Below, piece after piece: positions 16,889 to 29,242 of a stretch of 64,000 nt of DNA. This stretch comes from Bog-756 sp963699055 (GTDB lineage Bacteria; Actinomycetota; Acidimicrobiia; Acidimicrobiales; RAAP-2): contig CAVOTA010000002.1 of NCBI GenBank assembly GCA_963699055.1, positions 186,001 through 250,000 of the forward strand, given 5' to 3'. The stretch's first letter is position 1, and the number at the start of each line of letters is the position of its first letter. Made by a program: the position numbers and the translations under genes. The notes beneath the pieces were generated by a model. The model did not search any database, had not been told where the DNA came from, and saw only the letters and a program-made list of their open reading frames with translations.

Positions 16889-17911
16889 TCAGGCCCCGGC
16901 GCCCACGACGAGCGACAGGTCCACCAGGCGGTTGGCGTAACCCCACTCGTTGTCGTACCAACCGTTCACCTTCACCAACGTGATGCCCGACGCCGACGGC
17001 ACCACCATCGTCAGGCCGGCGTCGAACGTGCACGAGGCCGGACTGCCCACGATGTCGCTCCCGACGATGGGGTCCTCGGTGTACACGAGGACCCTGGACA
17101 GCGGTCCCGTGGCGGCGGCGGCGGCAAAGGCGGCGTTCACCTGCTCGACCGTCACCTCGCCGGGGATGACGGCGGTGAAGTCGGTGATCGATCCGTCGGG
17201 CACCGGCACCCGCAGGGCGGTCCCGTCGAGGCGGCCCTTCATCGACTCGAGGACGAGGCTGGTGGCGCGCGCCGCACCGGTCGAGGCCGGGACGATGTTG
17301 ACGGCCGCCGCCCGGGCCCGGCGCAGGTCCTTGTGGGGTAGGTCGAGCAGGTTCTGGTCGTTGGTGTAGGCGTGGACCGTGGTCATCATGCCGGACTCGA
17401 TGCCGAAGGCGTCGTCCAGGACCTTGACGAGCGGGACGAAGCAGTTGGTGGTGCACGACGCGTTGGACACCACGAAGTCGGTGGCCGGGTCGAACTGGTC
17501 GTCGTTCACGCCGACGACGAAGGTGGCGTCCACACCGGTGCCCGGTGCGGAGATGATGACCCGCTTCGCCCCCGCCTCGAGGTGGGCGGAGGCGGTCTCC
17601 TTGGAGGTGAAGAGCCCGGTGGACTCGATGACCACGTCGACCCCGAGGTCGGCCCACGGCAGGGCCTTGGGATCCCGCTCGGCCAGCACGGCGATCGACT
17701 TGCCGTCGACCACGACGTCGGTCCCCTCGACGGTCACCTCGGCGGCGAACCGCCCGTGGGTCGAGTCGTACTTGAGCAGGTGGGCCAACGTCTCGGCCGA
17801 CGTCAGGTCGTTGACGGCGACGACCTCGACGTCGGCGCCGAGCAGGTGGGCCGCCCGCAGGTAGTGCCGCCCGATGCGCCCGAAGCCGTTGATCCCGATC
17901 CGTACGGTCAT
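16889..17911 (-). CDS. gap: Glyceraldehyde-3-phosphate dehydrogenase, type I
   Basis: This 340-aa enzyme has the NAD-binding start RIGINGFGRIGR, the active-site SNASCTTNC with nucleophile Cys at about residue 153, and VNGWYDNEWGYANR near the C-terminus. It oxidises glyceraldehyde 3-phosphate to 1,3-bisphosphoglycerate. The start is ATG 17911, preceded by a GAGAG site. It is first of the gap-pgk-tpiA-secG set and follows yvcK after 130 bases. whiA, normally in that gap, is absent. Confidence 0.98.
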   Translation of the reverse strand: MTVRIGINGFGRIGRHYLRAAHLLGADVEVVAVNDLTSAETLAHLLKYDSTHGRFAAEVTVEGTDVVVDGKSIAVLAERDPKALPWADLGVDVVIESTGLFTSKETASAHLEAGAKRVIISAPGTGVDATFVVGVNDDQFDPATDFVVSNASCTTNCFVPLVKVLDDAFGIESGMMTTVHAYTNDQNLLDLPHKDLRRARAAAVNIVPASTGAARATSLVLESMKGRLDGTALRVPVPDGSITDFTAVIPGEVTVEQVNAAFAAAAATGPLSRVLVYTEDPIVGSDIVGSPASCTFDAGLTMVVPSASGITLVKVNGWYDNEWGYANRLVDLSLVVGAGA

Positions 17912-18041
17912 TGCTCTCGTGCCTCAATCCTTCGTCGAGTGGTCGTCCGGCGGCCGGCCGGTGCGTCGCCGACGCCCGACCCACACGCACCCCATTTCCG
18001 AGGGGCACGTCCACGCTACGGCATCCAGGCCCTCCGGGGCA

Positions 18042-18938
18042 TCATCCGAGCAGATCGGCGAGGGTCTGCGCCAGTCTGGACGGGTCGTGGGCCAGGCCGC
18101 TCGGGCGTGCCAGGGGCACGTCGACGACCGGGACGCCAGGCTCGCCCACCGGGATCCCCGACGAGTCGCACACCACGGTGTCCACGCCGATCCCGTGGGC
18201 CAGGAGGGCGCGGACGTGCATGGCCACGTCGAACGAGGCCGTCTCGGGTTCCTGGGGATGCAGGTTGCAGACGTAGACCCGCCGGGCCGAGGACCCGTTG
18301 ACGGCCTCGCGGATGCCCGGGACGGCCACGGCGGCCAGGACACTCGTGAAGAGCGATCCGGGGCCGAGGACGATCTGGTCGGCCTCGGCCAGGGCGACCA
18401 GGGCGGCCCGGGGTGCGGGCGGGTCGGCGGGCACGAGGGAGACGGCCCGGATGTGACCGGTGGCGTTGACCGCCACCTGTCCGGTCACCTGTCCGCCGTC
18501 GGCCTCGGCCTTCAGCACCACCGGCTCGGTGGTGCTCGGGAGCACACGGCCCGTCGCCCCCAGCAGTCGGCAGGCCTCGTCGAGGGCGCTGACCGGGTCC
18601 CCGGTCGAGTCCATCAGTCCGGCGAGGACCAGGTTGCCCAGCGAGTGCCCCGCCAGCTCCTCCTCGGTGAACCGGTGGTCGAAGGCGGCGGCCAGGAGCG
18701 ATCCCGGCTCGGCCAGGGCGATGAGGCACTTGCGCAGGTCGCCGGGCGGGATGATGTGGAGGAGCTGGCGCAGACGGCCCGAGGAGCCACCGTCGTCGGC
18801 CACCGACACCACCGCGGTGACGTGGTCGGTGTAGGTGCGGACGGCCCGCAGTGTGGCGGCCAGGCCGTGCCCGCCGCCGATGGCCACGACCCGGGGGCCG
18901 TCGGGGCCCCGACCGGTCCTCGCCCCGGGGGCGCTCAC
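18042..18938 (-). CDS. yvcK: Gluconeogenesis factor YvcK (CofD-like)
   Basis: This 298-aa protein belongs to the YvcK/CofD-like family. It shows VVAIGGGHGLAATLRA, VSVADDGGSSGRLR, PPGDLRKCLIALA, the RFTEEELAGHSLGNLVLAGL segment and QIVLGPGSLFTSVLA, all hallmark motifs. Family members bind UDP-sugars and are needed for growth and envelope homeostasis on gluconeogenic carbon. The start GTG 18938 overlaps the rapZ stop as GTGA, showing coupling. Confidence 0.95.
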   Translation of the reverse strand: MSAPGARTGRGPDGPRVVAIGGGHGLAATLRAVRTYTDHVTAVVSVADDGGSSGRLRQLLHIIPPGDLRKCLIALAEPGSLLAAAFDHRFTEEELAGHSLGNLVLAGLMDSTGDPVSALDEACRLLGATGRVLPSTTEPVVLKAEADGGQVTGQVAVNATGHIRAVSLVPADPPAPRAALVALAEADQIVLGPGSLFTSVLAAVAVPGIREAVNGSSARRVYVCNLHPQEPETASFDVAMHVRALLAHGIGVDTVVCDSSGIPVGEPGVPVVDVPLARPSGLAHDPSRLAQTLADLLG

Positions 18939-19786
18939 CGTTCCACGTCGCGGTGGAAGACCGTCGTCGGCAGCCCGTGGGAGTCGAGCCGGCGGGACAG
19001 CTCCTCGGCGAGCACCACCGACCGGTGGCGGCCGCCCGTGCACCCCATGGCCACCGTCAGGTAGGACTTCCCCTCCTTCATGTAGGCGGGGATGAGCATC
19101 GTCAGCAGGTCGTCGAGCTTGTCGAGGAACTCCAGGGTCTCGGGGCGGTCGAGCACGTAGGCCCGCACCTCGGGCTCCAGCCCGCTGTGGCTGCGCAGCG
19201 CTTCGTCCCAGTACGGGTTGGGGAGGAACCGGCAGTCGAACATCAGGTCGACGTCGAGCGGGACCCCGTGCTTGAACCCGAACGAGACCACCGAGGTCTG
19301 CATCGAACTGCCGGACTCCTCGTCGCCGAAGACCTCCAGCAGGCGGGAGCGGAGCTGGTTCGTGTTGAGCTCCCCGGTGTCGATGACCAGGTCGGCCCGG
19401 TCCCGCAGGCCGGCCAGCAGCGCCCGTTCGTCGGCGATGCTGTCGACCACACCCCGGGCGGCCTGCGGATGGCGGCGGCGGGTGCCTTCGAACCGGCGGA
19501 TGAGGACGTCGTCGGCGGCGTCGAGGAAGAGGATCCGCACCCGGTTCCGCCCGACGATGAGGGCGTCGACTGCCGGCAGCACGTCGTCGAGGTCACCGCC
19601 GCCGCGGCCGACCACGAAGGCCACCCGGGCCATCTCCGAGCCGGCGCCGTCCACCAGTTCGGACACCTTGGCGATGAGCGCCGACGGCATGTTGTCGATG
19701 ACGAACCAGCCCAGGTCCTCCAGGGTGGCTGCCGCCGTCGACCGCCCCGCCCCCGACATGCCGGTCACCACCAGGTACTCGCTCAT
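18935..19786 (-). CDS. rapZ: RNase adapter / nucleotide-binding protein RapZ
   Basis: This 283-aa protein has an N-terminal P-loop (GMSGAGRST, with Arg in place of the usual Lys, as in other actinobacterial members). It also has DLGWFVIDNMP, a C-terminal regulatory domain containing FGFKHGVP, DVDLMFDCRFLPNPYW, and the AMGCTGGRHRSV signature. In E. coli RapZ controls GlmS through small RNAs. The role in actinobacteria is less clear, but it is always near yvcK. The start is ATG 19786 with AAGG upstream. It lies 25 bases after uvrC. Confidence 0.96.
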   Translation of the reverse strand: MSEYLVVTGMSGAGRSTAAATLEDLGWFVIDNMPSALIAKVSELVDGAGSEMARVAFVVGRGGGDLDDVLPAVDALIVGRNRVRILFLDAADDVLIRRFEGTRRRHPQAARGVVDSIADERALLAGLRDRADLVIDTGELNTNQLRSRLLEVFGDEESGSSMQTSVVSFGFKHGVPLDVDLMFDCRFLPNPYWDEALRSHSGLEPEVRAYVLDRPETLEFLDKLDDLLTMLIPAYMKEGKSYLTVAMGCTGGRHRSVVLAEELSRRLDSHGLPTTVFHRDVER

Positions 19787-19811
19787 CGACCTTCTTCCGT
19801 CTCGCGTCGGG

Positions 19812-21728
19812 TCACCGTTCGGGCGCCAACGGCGTGTGCAGCCGTTCGAAGACCGCGCTGCCCACCGCTGCCGGCAACCACGATAGGCCCATCAGCTCGT
19901 CGCGGGATGCCTTGCGCAGCCCGGCCAGACCCTCGAACTGCTCCACCAGCCGGGTACGCCGCTTGGGCCCGAGCCCGGGCACGCCGTCCAGCGCCCCCAC
20001 GGTCATGCGCTTGCCCCGCAGGGTGCGGTGGTAGCCGATGGCGAAGCGGTGGGCCTCGTCACGCAGACGCTGCAGGAGGTACAGGGCCTCGGACTGGCGC
20101 GGCAGCCGCACCGGGTCGGACGAGCCGGGCAGGTAGACCTCCTCGAACTGCTTGGCCAGCGACGCGATCGGCACCCGCTCGGTCAGGCCCAGCTTGTCGA
20201 GGACCCGCATGCCCACGTGGAGCTGACCGAGGCCACCGTCGACGAGCAGGAGCTGGGGCGGGTAGGCGAAGCGCCGGCGGACGGCCGTGGGCTGTGGGGA
20301 CCCGTCGGCGTCGGCGGCTCCGACCGGGTCGGCGGCGGCCGTCCGTTCCTCGTCGAGCAGTGCCGTCAGGCGACGGGTCAGGACCTCCTCCATGGCGGCG
20401 TAGTCGTCGTTGCCGTCGACGGTGGACACCTTGAAGTGGCGGTAGTCGGCCTTCTTCGCCAGACCGTCCTCGAACACCACCATCGAGCCCACGTAGTCGG
20501 TCCCCTGGAGGTGGCTCATGTCGTAGCACTCGATGCGCAACGGGGCGTCGGGCAGGTGCAGCTCGCGCTGCAGCGCCTCGAGGGCCCGGGCCCGGCTGTT
20601 GTGGTCCGAGGTGCGCTGCAGCCGGTGCCGCACGAACGCCTCGCCGGCGTTGCGCTCCACCGTCTCGAGCAGGGCCCGCTTGGGGCCCCGGACCGGGACC
20701 CGCACCGCCACCGGCCCGCCCCGGCGCTCCGCCAGGTAGTCGGCCACCGCCTCGCCGTCGGCCGGCATGGTGGGCACGAGGATCTGACGGGGCACCCCCG
20801 AGGCCGCCTCGGCGTACACGTCGACCAGGAGCCGCTCGACGAGCTGGTCGGGAGCCAGGTCCTCGACCTTGTCGACGAAGAGCGCGGAGCGTCCGACCAC
20901 CCGTCCGGCCCGGACGTGGAACACCTGGACGGCGGCCTCGAGTTCGTCCTCGGCCAGGGCCAGGACGTCGAGGTCCTCGGGCCGGTCGAGCTCCATCTGG
21001 CGCACGGCGTCGGCGGTGCGGACGGCCTCGAGCTTGTCCCGCAGCTTGCCCGCCCGTTCGAAGTCGAGGGCGGCCGAGGCCTCACGCATGGACGTCTCCA
21101 GCTCGCGCTCGAGTGGGCCGGTGTCACCCCCGAGGAAGGTGGCCAGGTCGCCCACCAACCGGTCGTACTCCTCGTGGGTCACCTCCCCCACGCACGGGCC
21201 CGAGCACCGCTCGATGTGGAAGAGCAGGCACGGCCGGCCCAGCCGCTCGTGGTTGCGGAACTTGGCGTCCGAACACGTCCGCACGGGGAACGAGCGCAGC
21301 AGCAGGTCGAGGGTTCCCCGGATGGCACCCACGTTCGGGTACGGGCCGAAGTACCGCACCCCGGCGCGCTTGCGCCCCCGCACCACCGCCGGCTTCGGCC
21401 AGTCGTCGTTGACGGTGAGTGCCAGCCACGGGTAGCTCTTGTCGTCCTTCAGGCGAACGTTGAAACGCGGCTGGAACTGCTGGATCAGGTTGTGCTCGAG
21501 CAGCAGCGCCTCGGCCTCGGTGCCCACCACCATCCACTCCACGTGGTCGGCGGACTCCACCATCTGCGCCGTGCGTGGCGCCAGGTTGGCCGGGTCCTGG
21601 AAGTACGAGTTCACCCGGGACCGGAGGGACTTGGCCTTGCCGACATAGAGGACGCGACCGTCACGGTCGATGAACTGGTAGGACCCGGGTTCGTCGGGAA
21701 TGCTGCCGGGCAGGGGTCGGGTGGCCAC
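19812..21728 (-). CDS. uvrC: Excinuclease ABC subunit C
   Basis: This 638-aa protein has the GIY-YIG nuclease at the start (GSYQFIDRDGRVLYVGKAKSLRSRVNSYF, which cuts 3' of lesions). A Cys-rich patch (CLLFHIERCSGPCVG) and a UVR motif (LREKL-like, AGKLRDKLEAV) follow. The RNase H-like endonuclease domain (RIECYDMSHLQGTDYVGSMVVF, which cuts 5') and terminal HhH motifs (LDGVPGLGPKRRTRLVEQF) complete it. It acts with UvrA and UvrB in nucleotide excision repair. The start is GTG 21728. It is divergent from nadA. Confidence 0.98.
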   Translation of the reverse strand: MATRPLPGSIPDEPGSYQFIDRDGRVLYVGKAKSLRSRVNSYFQDPANLAPRTAQMVESADHVEWMVVGTEAEALLLEHNLIQQFQPRFNVRLKDDKSYPWLALTVNDDWPKPAVVRGRKRAGVRYFGPYPNVGAIRGTLDLLLRSFPVRTCSDAKFRNHERLGRPCLLFHIERCSGPCVGEVTHEEYDRLVGDLATFLGGDTGPLERELETSMREASAALDFERAGKLRDKLEAVRTADAVRQMELDRPEDLDVLALAEDELEAAVQVFHVRAGRVVGRSALFVDKVEDLAPDQLVERLLVDVYAEAASGVPRQILVPTMPADGEAVADYLAERRGGPVAVRVPVRGPKRALLETVERNAGEAFVRHRLQRTSDHNSRARALEALQRELHLPDAPLRIECYDMSHLQGTDYVGSMVVFEDGLAKKADYRHFKVSTVDGNDDYAAMEEVLTRRLTALLDEERTAAADPVGAADADGSPQPTAVRRRFAYPPQLLLVDGGLGQLHVGMRVLDKLGLTERVPIASLAKQFEEVYLPGSSDPVRLPRQSEALYLLQRLRDEAHRFAIGYHRTLRGKRMTVGALDGVPGLGPKRRTRLVEQFEGLAGLRKASRDELMGLSWLPAAVGSAVFERLHTPLAPER

Positions 21729-21957
21729 GGCACCAGTGTGCCGTGCGCGGTGGCCCCGCCGTGTCAGGTCCGCGGTCCGACCCGCGGGCGCCGGGGATGT
21801 GGAGCGCGATCGGCGGGAGCGCCGGGTACACTCGGGTCCACGCCGGCCTGGTATCCGGCGACATCTACCGCTCCGGGGCCGACATCCCCGCGGATGGGCG
21901 ACCAGGCTGTCCCCGCCGGCCGTGAACCGGAGCGCCTCCCCAGGAGGTCACATCCAC

Positions 21958-23073
21958 ATGCTGCGCTTACAGAAGGCACTCCCCGAGCGCTACACCTCCG
22001 CGTCGCCCGACCAGCTCGCCGGCTGGATACGTGACGCCAAGGCGAGGCTCGGGCCCAGGGTCTTCATCCTCGGGCACCACTACCAGCGGGACGAGGTGAT
22101 GGCCTGGGCGGACGCCCGGGGCGACTCCTTCGGACTGTCGCGTATGGCGGCGGCCCAGACCGAGGCCGAGTTCGTCGTCTTCTGCGGCGTGCACTTCATG
22201 GCCGAGTCGGCGGACATCCTGACCGGCGACCACCAACAGGTCCTGCTCCCCGACCTCAATGCCGGATGCTCGATGGCCGACATGGCCGACATCGACTCGG
22301 TCGAGGAGGCGTGGGAGACCCTGGCCGCCGTGACCGACATCGAGCGGGTCGTGCCGGTGACGTACATGAACTCCTCGGCGGCGCTCAAGGCGTTCGTGGG
22401 TCGCAACGGCGGCGTGGTCTGTACCTCGTCCAACGCGCGGGCCGTGCTGACCTGGGCGCTCGGTGCTGACGGACACGGCACGACCCGCGGCGACCAGGTG
22501 CTGTTCTTCCCCGACCAGCACCTGGGTCGCAACACGGGCTACGAGCTCGGCTACGGCCGGGACGACATGGCCGTGTGGAATCCGCGGCTGGCATCGGGCG
22601 GACTGGACGACGCCGTCCTCAAGTCGGCCGCCCTGCTGCTGTGGCAGGGCCACTGCTCGGTCCACCAGCGCTTCCGACCGGCCCACGTCGAGGCCTTCCG
22701 GGCCGAGCACCCCGACGGCATCGTGGTGGTCCATCCCGAGTGCGCCCATGACGTCGTCGAGGTCGCCGACCAGGTCGGCTCCACCGACTACATCATCAAG
22801 GCGGTGGCCGATGCGCCCGCCGGCGCCGTCGTCGGGATCGGCACCGAGATCCATCTGGTCAACCGGCTCGACGCCGAGACCCCGGACAAGACGGTGGTCT
22901 CGCTCGACCCGCTGGTGTGCCCGTGCTCGACGATGTTCCGTATCGACGCCGCCCACCTGGCCTGGGTCCTCGAGGGACTCGTCGGAGGCGAGGTGCGTAA
23001 CCGGATCACGGTCGACGCCGGCACCGCCGAATGGGCCCGGGTGGCCCTGGAACGGATGCTCGCAACCACCTAG
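21958..23073 (+). CDS. nadA: Quinolinate synthase
   Basis: This 371-aa enzyme condenses iminoaspartate with dihydroxyacetone phosphate to give quinolinate for NAD synthesis, using a [4Fe-4S] cluster. The three cluster cysteines appear as NAGCSMADM (Cys104), QGHCSVHQRF (Cys233) and DPLVCPCSTMF (Cys321 or 323). Substrate motifs include ILGHHYQRDEV and TYMNSSAALKA. The start is ATG 21958, with AGGAGGT nine bases upstream. It is the only plus-strand gene inside the uvr/glycolysis series, and nadB and nadC are not adjacent. It converges on uvrA with 15 bases between stops. Confidence 0.96.
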   Translation: MLRLQKALPERYTSASPDQLAGWIRDAKARLGPRVFILGHHYQRDEVMAWADARGDSFGLSRMAAAQTEAEFVVFCGVHFMAESADILTGDHQQVLLPDLNAGCSMADMADIDSVEEAWETLAAVTDIERVVPVTYMNSSAALKAFVGRNGGVVCTSSNARAVLTWALGADGHGTTRGDQVLFFPDQHLGRNTGYELGYGRDDMAVWNPRLASGGLDDAVLKSAALLLWQGHCSVHQRFRPAHVEAFRAEHPDGIVVVHPECAHDVVEVADQVGSTDYIIKAVADAPAGAVVGIGTEIHLVNRLDAETPDKTVVSLDPLVCPCSTMFRIDAAHLAWVLEGLVGGEVRNRITVDAGTAEWARVALERMLATT

Positions 23074-23088
23074 GTCGACGGGTCCGCC

Positions 23089-26289
<3,201 letters not shown>

Positions 26290-26334
26290 GGCGAGGAGGA
26301 TACCGGTGCGGGGACGTCGCCTGGCCGGGCCCGC

Positions 26335-28500
26335 TCACCCCGGTACCGGGGCGTCGACGTCCGCCGTCTCCCCGGGCAAGACCGGCGTGCCGTCGACCGG
26401 GTCGCGGGTCAGGAGGGAGCGCAGCTCGGCGATCTCGTCGCGGATCAGCGCCGCCTCCTCGAAGCGGAGGTCCTCGGCGGCCTTGTTCATCTCGGCGTCG
26501 AGGCGGTGGACGAGGCTCGAGAGTTCGTCGGCGTCGGGGCCGAGGGCATGGGCCATCTCGGCGGCGACGGCCCGGGGGTCCACCGACGTCCGCTGTCCAC
26601 CCCGGCCCTTGGCGCTGCGGGCGCCCTTGACGACGGCCAGCCCCGCCATCGCCCCGCTGGCGCTGAACGAGTCGCCCCGCACCCGCTCGAGGATGTCGGT
26701 GACGGCCTTGGTGATGGACCGGGGGTCGATCCCGTGGGCCTCGTTGTAGGCGATCTGCCGGGCCCGGCGGCGCTGGGTCTCCCCGATGGCCGCCGTCATC
26801 GAGTCGGTGACCCGGTCGGCGTACATGACCACCCGTCCGTTGACGTTGCGGGCGGCCCGCCCCATCGTCTGGATCAGCGAGGAGGCGGAACGCAGGAACC
26901 CCTCCTTGTCGGCGTCCAGGATCGCCACCAGGGCGACCTCGGGGAGGTCCAGGCCCTCCCGGAGCAGGTTGATCCCCACCAGCACGTCGTAGACGCCGAG
27001 GCGGAGCTCACGGAGGAGCTCGATGCGGGCCATGGTGTCGACGTCGGAGTGCAGGTACTGCACCCGCACGCCCTGCTCGGCCAGGTAGTCGGTGAGGTCC
27101 TCGGCCATCTTCTTGGTGAGCGTCGTGACCAGCACCCGGTTGCCCGCCGCCACCGTGGCGTCGATCCGCTCACGCAGGTCGTCGATCTGGCCGGTGGTCG
27201 GGCGGATGTCGACCTCGGGGTCGACGAGGCCCGTCGGACGGATGACCTGCTCGACCACGTTGGCGCTGTGCTCGAGCTCCCAGTGGCCCGGTGTGGCCGA
27301 CAGCAGGATGGTCTGCCCGGTGCGGGCGACGAACTCGTCGAAGGTCAGCGGTCGGTTGTCCATGGCCGACGGCAGTCGGAACCCGTGGTCGACCAGGGTC
27401 TCCTTGCGGGACCGGTCCCCGGCGTACTGCCCGCGGATCTGGGGCACGGCGACGTGGGACTCGTCCAGGACCACCAGGAAGTCCTCGGGGAAGAAGTCGA
27501 GGAGGGTGAAGGGCGCCTCACCCGGGGCCCGTCCGTCGAGGTGGCGGCTGTAGTTCTCCACCCCGCTGCACACCCCCGTCTCGGCGAGCATCTCGAGGTC
27601 GTACTCGGTGCGCATCCGCAGCCGCTGGGCCTCGAGCAGCTTGCCGGCGGACTGCAGCTCGTCCAGGCGTCCGCGCAGCTCGTCCTCGATGCTCAACACG
27701 GCACGGCGCATCCGCTCGTCCCCCGTGCCGTAGTGGGTGTTGGCGAACACCACCAGCTCCTCGAGCTCGTCGCCGATCTCCCCGGTCAGGACGTCGAACG
27801 GACGGATCCGCTCCACCGTGTCGCCGAAGAACTCGACCCGGACGGCGCGGGACTCGTAGGCGGGGTGGATCTCCACGGTGTCGCCGTGGACCCGGAACTG
27901 GCCGCGGGAGAGGGTCACGTCGTTGCGCGAGTACTGGAGCTCGACCAGGCGCTTCAGCAGCCCCCGCTGCTCGTGCTCCTCGCCGGGGTGGAGGGCGACG
28001 ATCCGGTCCCGGTACTCCTCGGGCGAGCCCAGGCCGTAGATGCAGGAGACCGACGCCACCACGATGGTGTCGGGCCGCAGCAGGAGGGAGGAGGTCGATG
28101 CGTGGCGGAGGCGGTCGATCTCGTCGTTGATCGACGAGTCCTTCTCGATGTAGGTGTCCGAGCTCGGGACGTACGCCTCGGGCTGGTAGTAGTCGTAGTA
28201 CGAGACGAAGTACTCCACCCGGTTCCTCGGGAAGAACTCCTTCAGCTCGGCGGCGAGCTGGGCCGCCAGCGACTTGTTCGGTTCGATGATCAGGGTGGGC
28301 CGCTGCACCGACTCGATGGTCCAGGCGATGGTGGCGGTCTTGCCGGATCCGGTGATCCCGAGCAGCGTCTGGTACCGGTCCCCGCGCTCCAGCCCGGCCA
28401 CCAGACCGGCGATGGCCTCGGGCTGGTCGCCGGCGGGCTTGAATGGCGAAACGAACTGGAAGGGGGGCACGTCGTCGATGGTACCGGGAGGGTGTGACAC
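26335..28500 (-). CDS. uvrB: Excinuclease ABC subunit B
   Basis: This 721-aa helicase-like subunit verifies damage and is loaded by UvrA. It shows Walker A (GITGSGKTATI), the beta-hairpin region FVSYYDYYQPEAYVPSSDTYIEKDSSIND, LVVLDESHVAVPQ (DEAD-like), SATPGHWEL, the helicase C motifs REGLDLPEV and QTMGRAARN, and a C-terminal UVR motif (AAEDLRFEEAALIRDEI) that contacts UvrC. GTG 28500 gives a short MSHPPG leader directly after GGAG, and GTG 28467 is an alternative. It is followed by uvrA after 45 bases. Confidence 0.98.
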   Translation of the reverse strand: MSHPPGTIDDVPPFQFVSPFKPAGDQPEAIAGLVAGLERGDRYQTLLGITGSGKTATIAWTIESVQRPTLIIEPNKSLAAQLAAELKEFFPRNRVEYFVSYYDYYQPEAYVPSSDTYIEKDSSINDEIDRLRHASTSSLLLRPDTIVVASVSCIYGLGSPEEYRDRIVALHPGEEHEQRGLLKRLVELQYSRNDVTLSRGQFRVHGDTVEIHPAYESRAVRVEFFGDTVERIRPFDVLTGEIGDELEELVVFANTHYGTGDERMRRAVLSIEDELRGRLDELQSAGKLLEAQRLRMRTEYDLEMLAETGVCSGVENYSRHLDGRAPGEAPFTLLDFFPEDFLVVLDESHVAVPQIRGQYAGDRSRKETLVDHGFRLPSAMDNRPLTFDEFVARTGQTILLSATPGHWELEHSANVVEQVIRPTGLVDPEVDIRPTTGQIDDLRERIDATVAAGNRVLVTTLTKKMAEDLTDYLAEQGVRVQYLHSDVDTMARIELLRELRLGVYDVLVGINLLREGLDLPEVALVAILDADKEGFLRSASSLIQTMGRAARNVNGRVVMYADRVTDSMTAAIGETQRRRARQIAYNEAHGIDPRSITKAVTDILERVRGDSFSASGAMAGLAVVKGARSAKGRGGQRTSVDPRAVAAEMAHALGPDADELSSLVHRLDAEMNKAAEDLRFEEAALIRDEIAELRSLLTRDPVDGTPVLPGETADVDAPVPG

Positions 28501-28515
28501 CTCCCGCCGGGCCGG

Positions 28516-29229
28516 CTACCGGGCGGTCTGGAGCGCGGCCACCGCCCCGCCGTCCACCAGCACGTCGGTGCCGGTCAGGTAGGCGGCGGCCGGCGAGCAG
28601 AGGAAGGCGATCACCGCGGCGATCTCCTCGGGCCGGCCCAGCCTCGCCAGGGGGCTGCCCGCCACGATGTCGGCGGCGCCGGTGCCGGCGGCCAGCTCGG
28701 CCTCGCCCATCGGGGTCCCGATCACCCCGGGGGACACCGACACGATGCGGGCGCCCCGTGGCCCCCACGCCACCGCCGTGCGCCGGACCAGACGGATCAC
28801 CCCGAGCTTGGCGAGGACGTAGGCGGTGGCCGGGTCGTCGGTGAGCCCGACCAGTCCGGTCCCGAGCGGGTCGTCCAGCACGGCCACCGCGGCGTCGTCG
28901 GGCGACCCCAGGTGGCCGGCCATCGACGCCGTGCAGACGGCCACCGTCCCCCCGGCCACCAGATGGTCGAAGGCCCCGAGCACCCGGGCCGTGCCCGCCA
29001 GGTCCACGTCGAGGATGGTCCGGGCGTCGGCCTGGGCCGGCGACACCCCGGCGGTGACGACGAGGGCGTCGAGCCGGTCCACCCCGGCCGCCAGGGCACG
29101 GACCGAGTCCCCGTCCGCCAGGTCGACGGCGACGTCCCCACCTCGCACGTCGGCCACCAGGGTCTCACCCACCAGGACGGCGGCCACGGCGGCGCCGATG
29201 CCGGACGCCCCGCCGACGACCACGTTCAC
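28516..29229 (-). CDS. Short-chain dehydrogenase/reductase
   Basis: This 237-aa SDR has the NAD(P) motif VVVGGASGIGAAVA, the NAG-like VTAGVSP, the catalytic Ser in CTASMAGHLG, and YVLAK carrying the catalytic Tyr and Lys. SPGVIGTPMG and the usual C-terminus (FLCSPAAAYLTGTDVLVDGG) follow. It reduces or oxidises a ketone or alcohol; the substrate is unknown, though the C-terminus resembles the FabG-like and hydroxysteroid types. It lies between coaE (13 bases upstream) and uvrB (15 bases downstream), so it is probably cotranscribed. Its presence there breaks the usual coaE-uvrB adjacency. Confidence 0.93.
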   Translation of the reverse strand: MNVVVGGASGIGAAVAAVLVGETLVADVRGGDVAVDLADGDSVRALAAGVDRLDALVVTAGVSPAQADARTILDVDLAGTARVLGAFDHLVAGGTVAVCTASMAGHLGSPDDAAVAVLDDPLGTGLVGLTDDPATAYVLAKLGVIRLVRRTAVAWGPRGARIVSVSPGVIGTPMGEAELAAGTGAADIVAGSPLARLGRPEEIAAVIAFLCSPAAAYLTGTDVLVDGGAVAALQTAR

Positions 29230-29242
29230 CGGGGCCCCGGCG

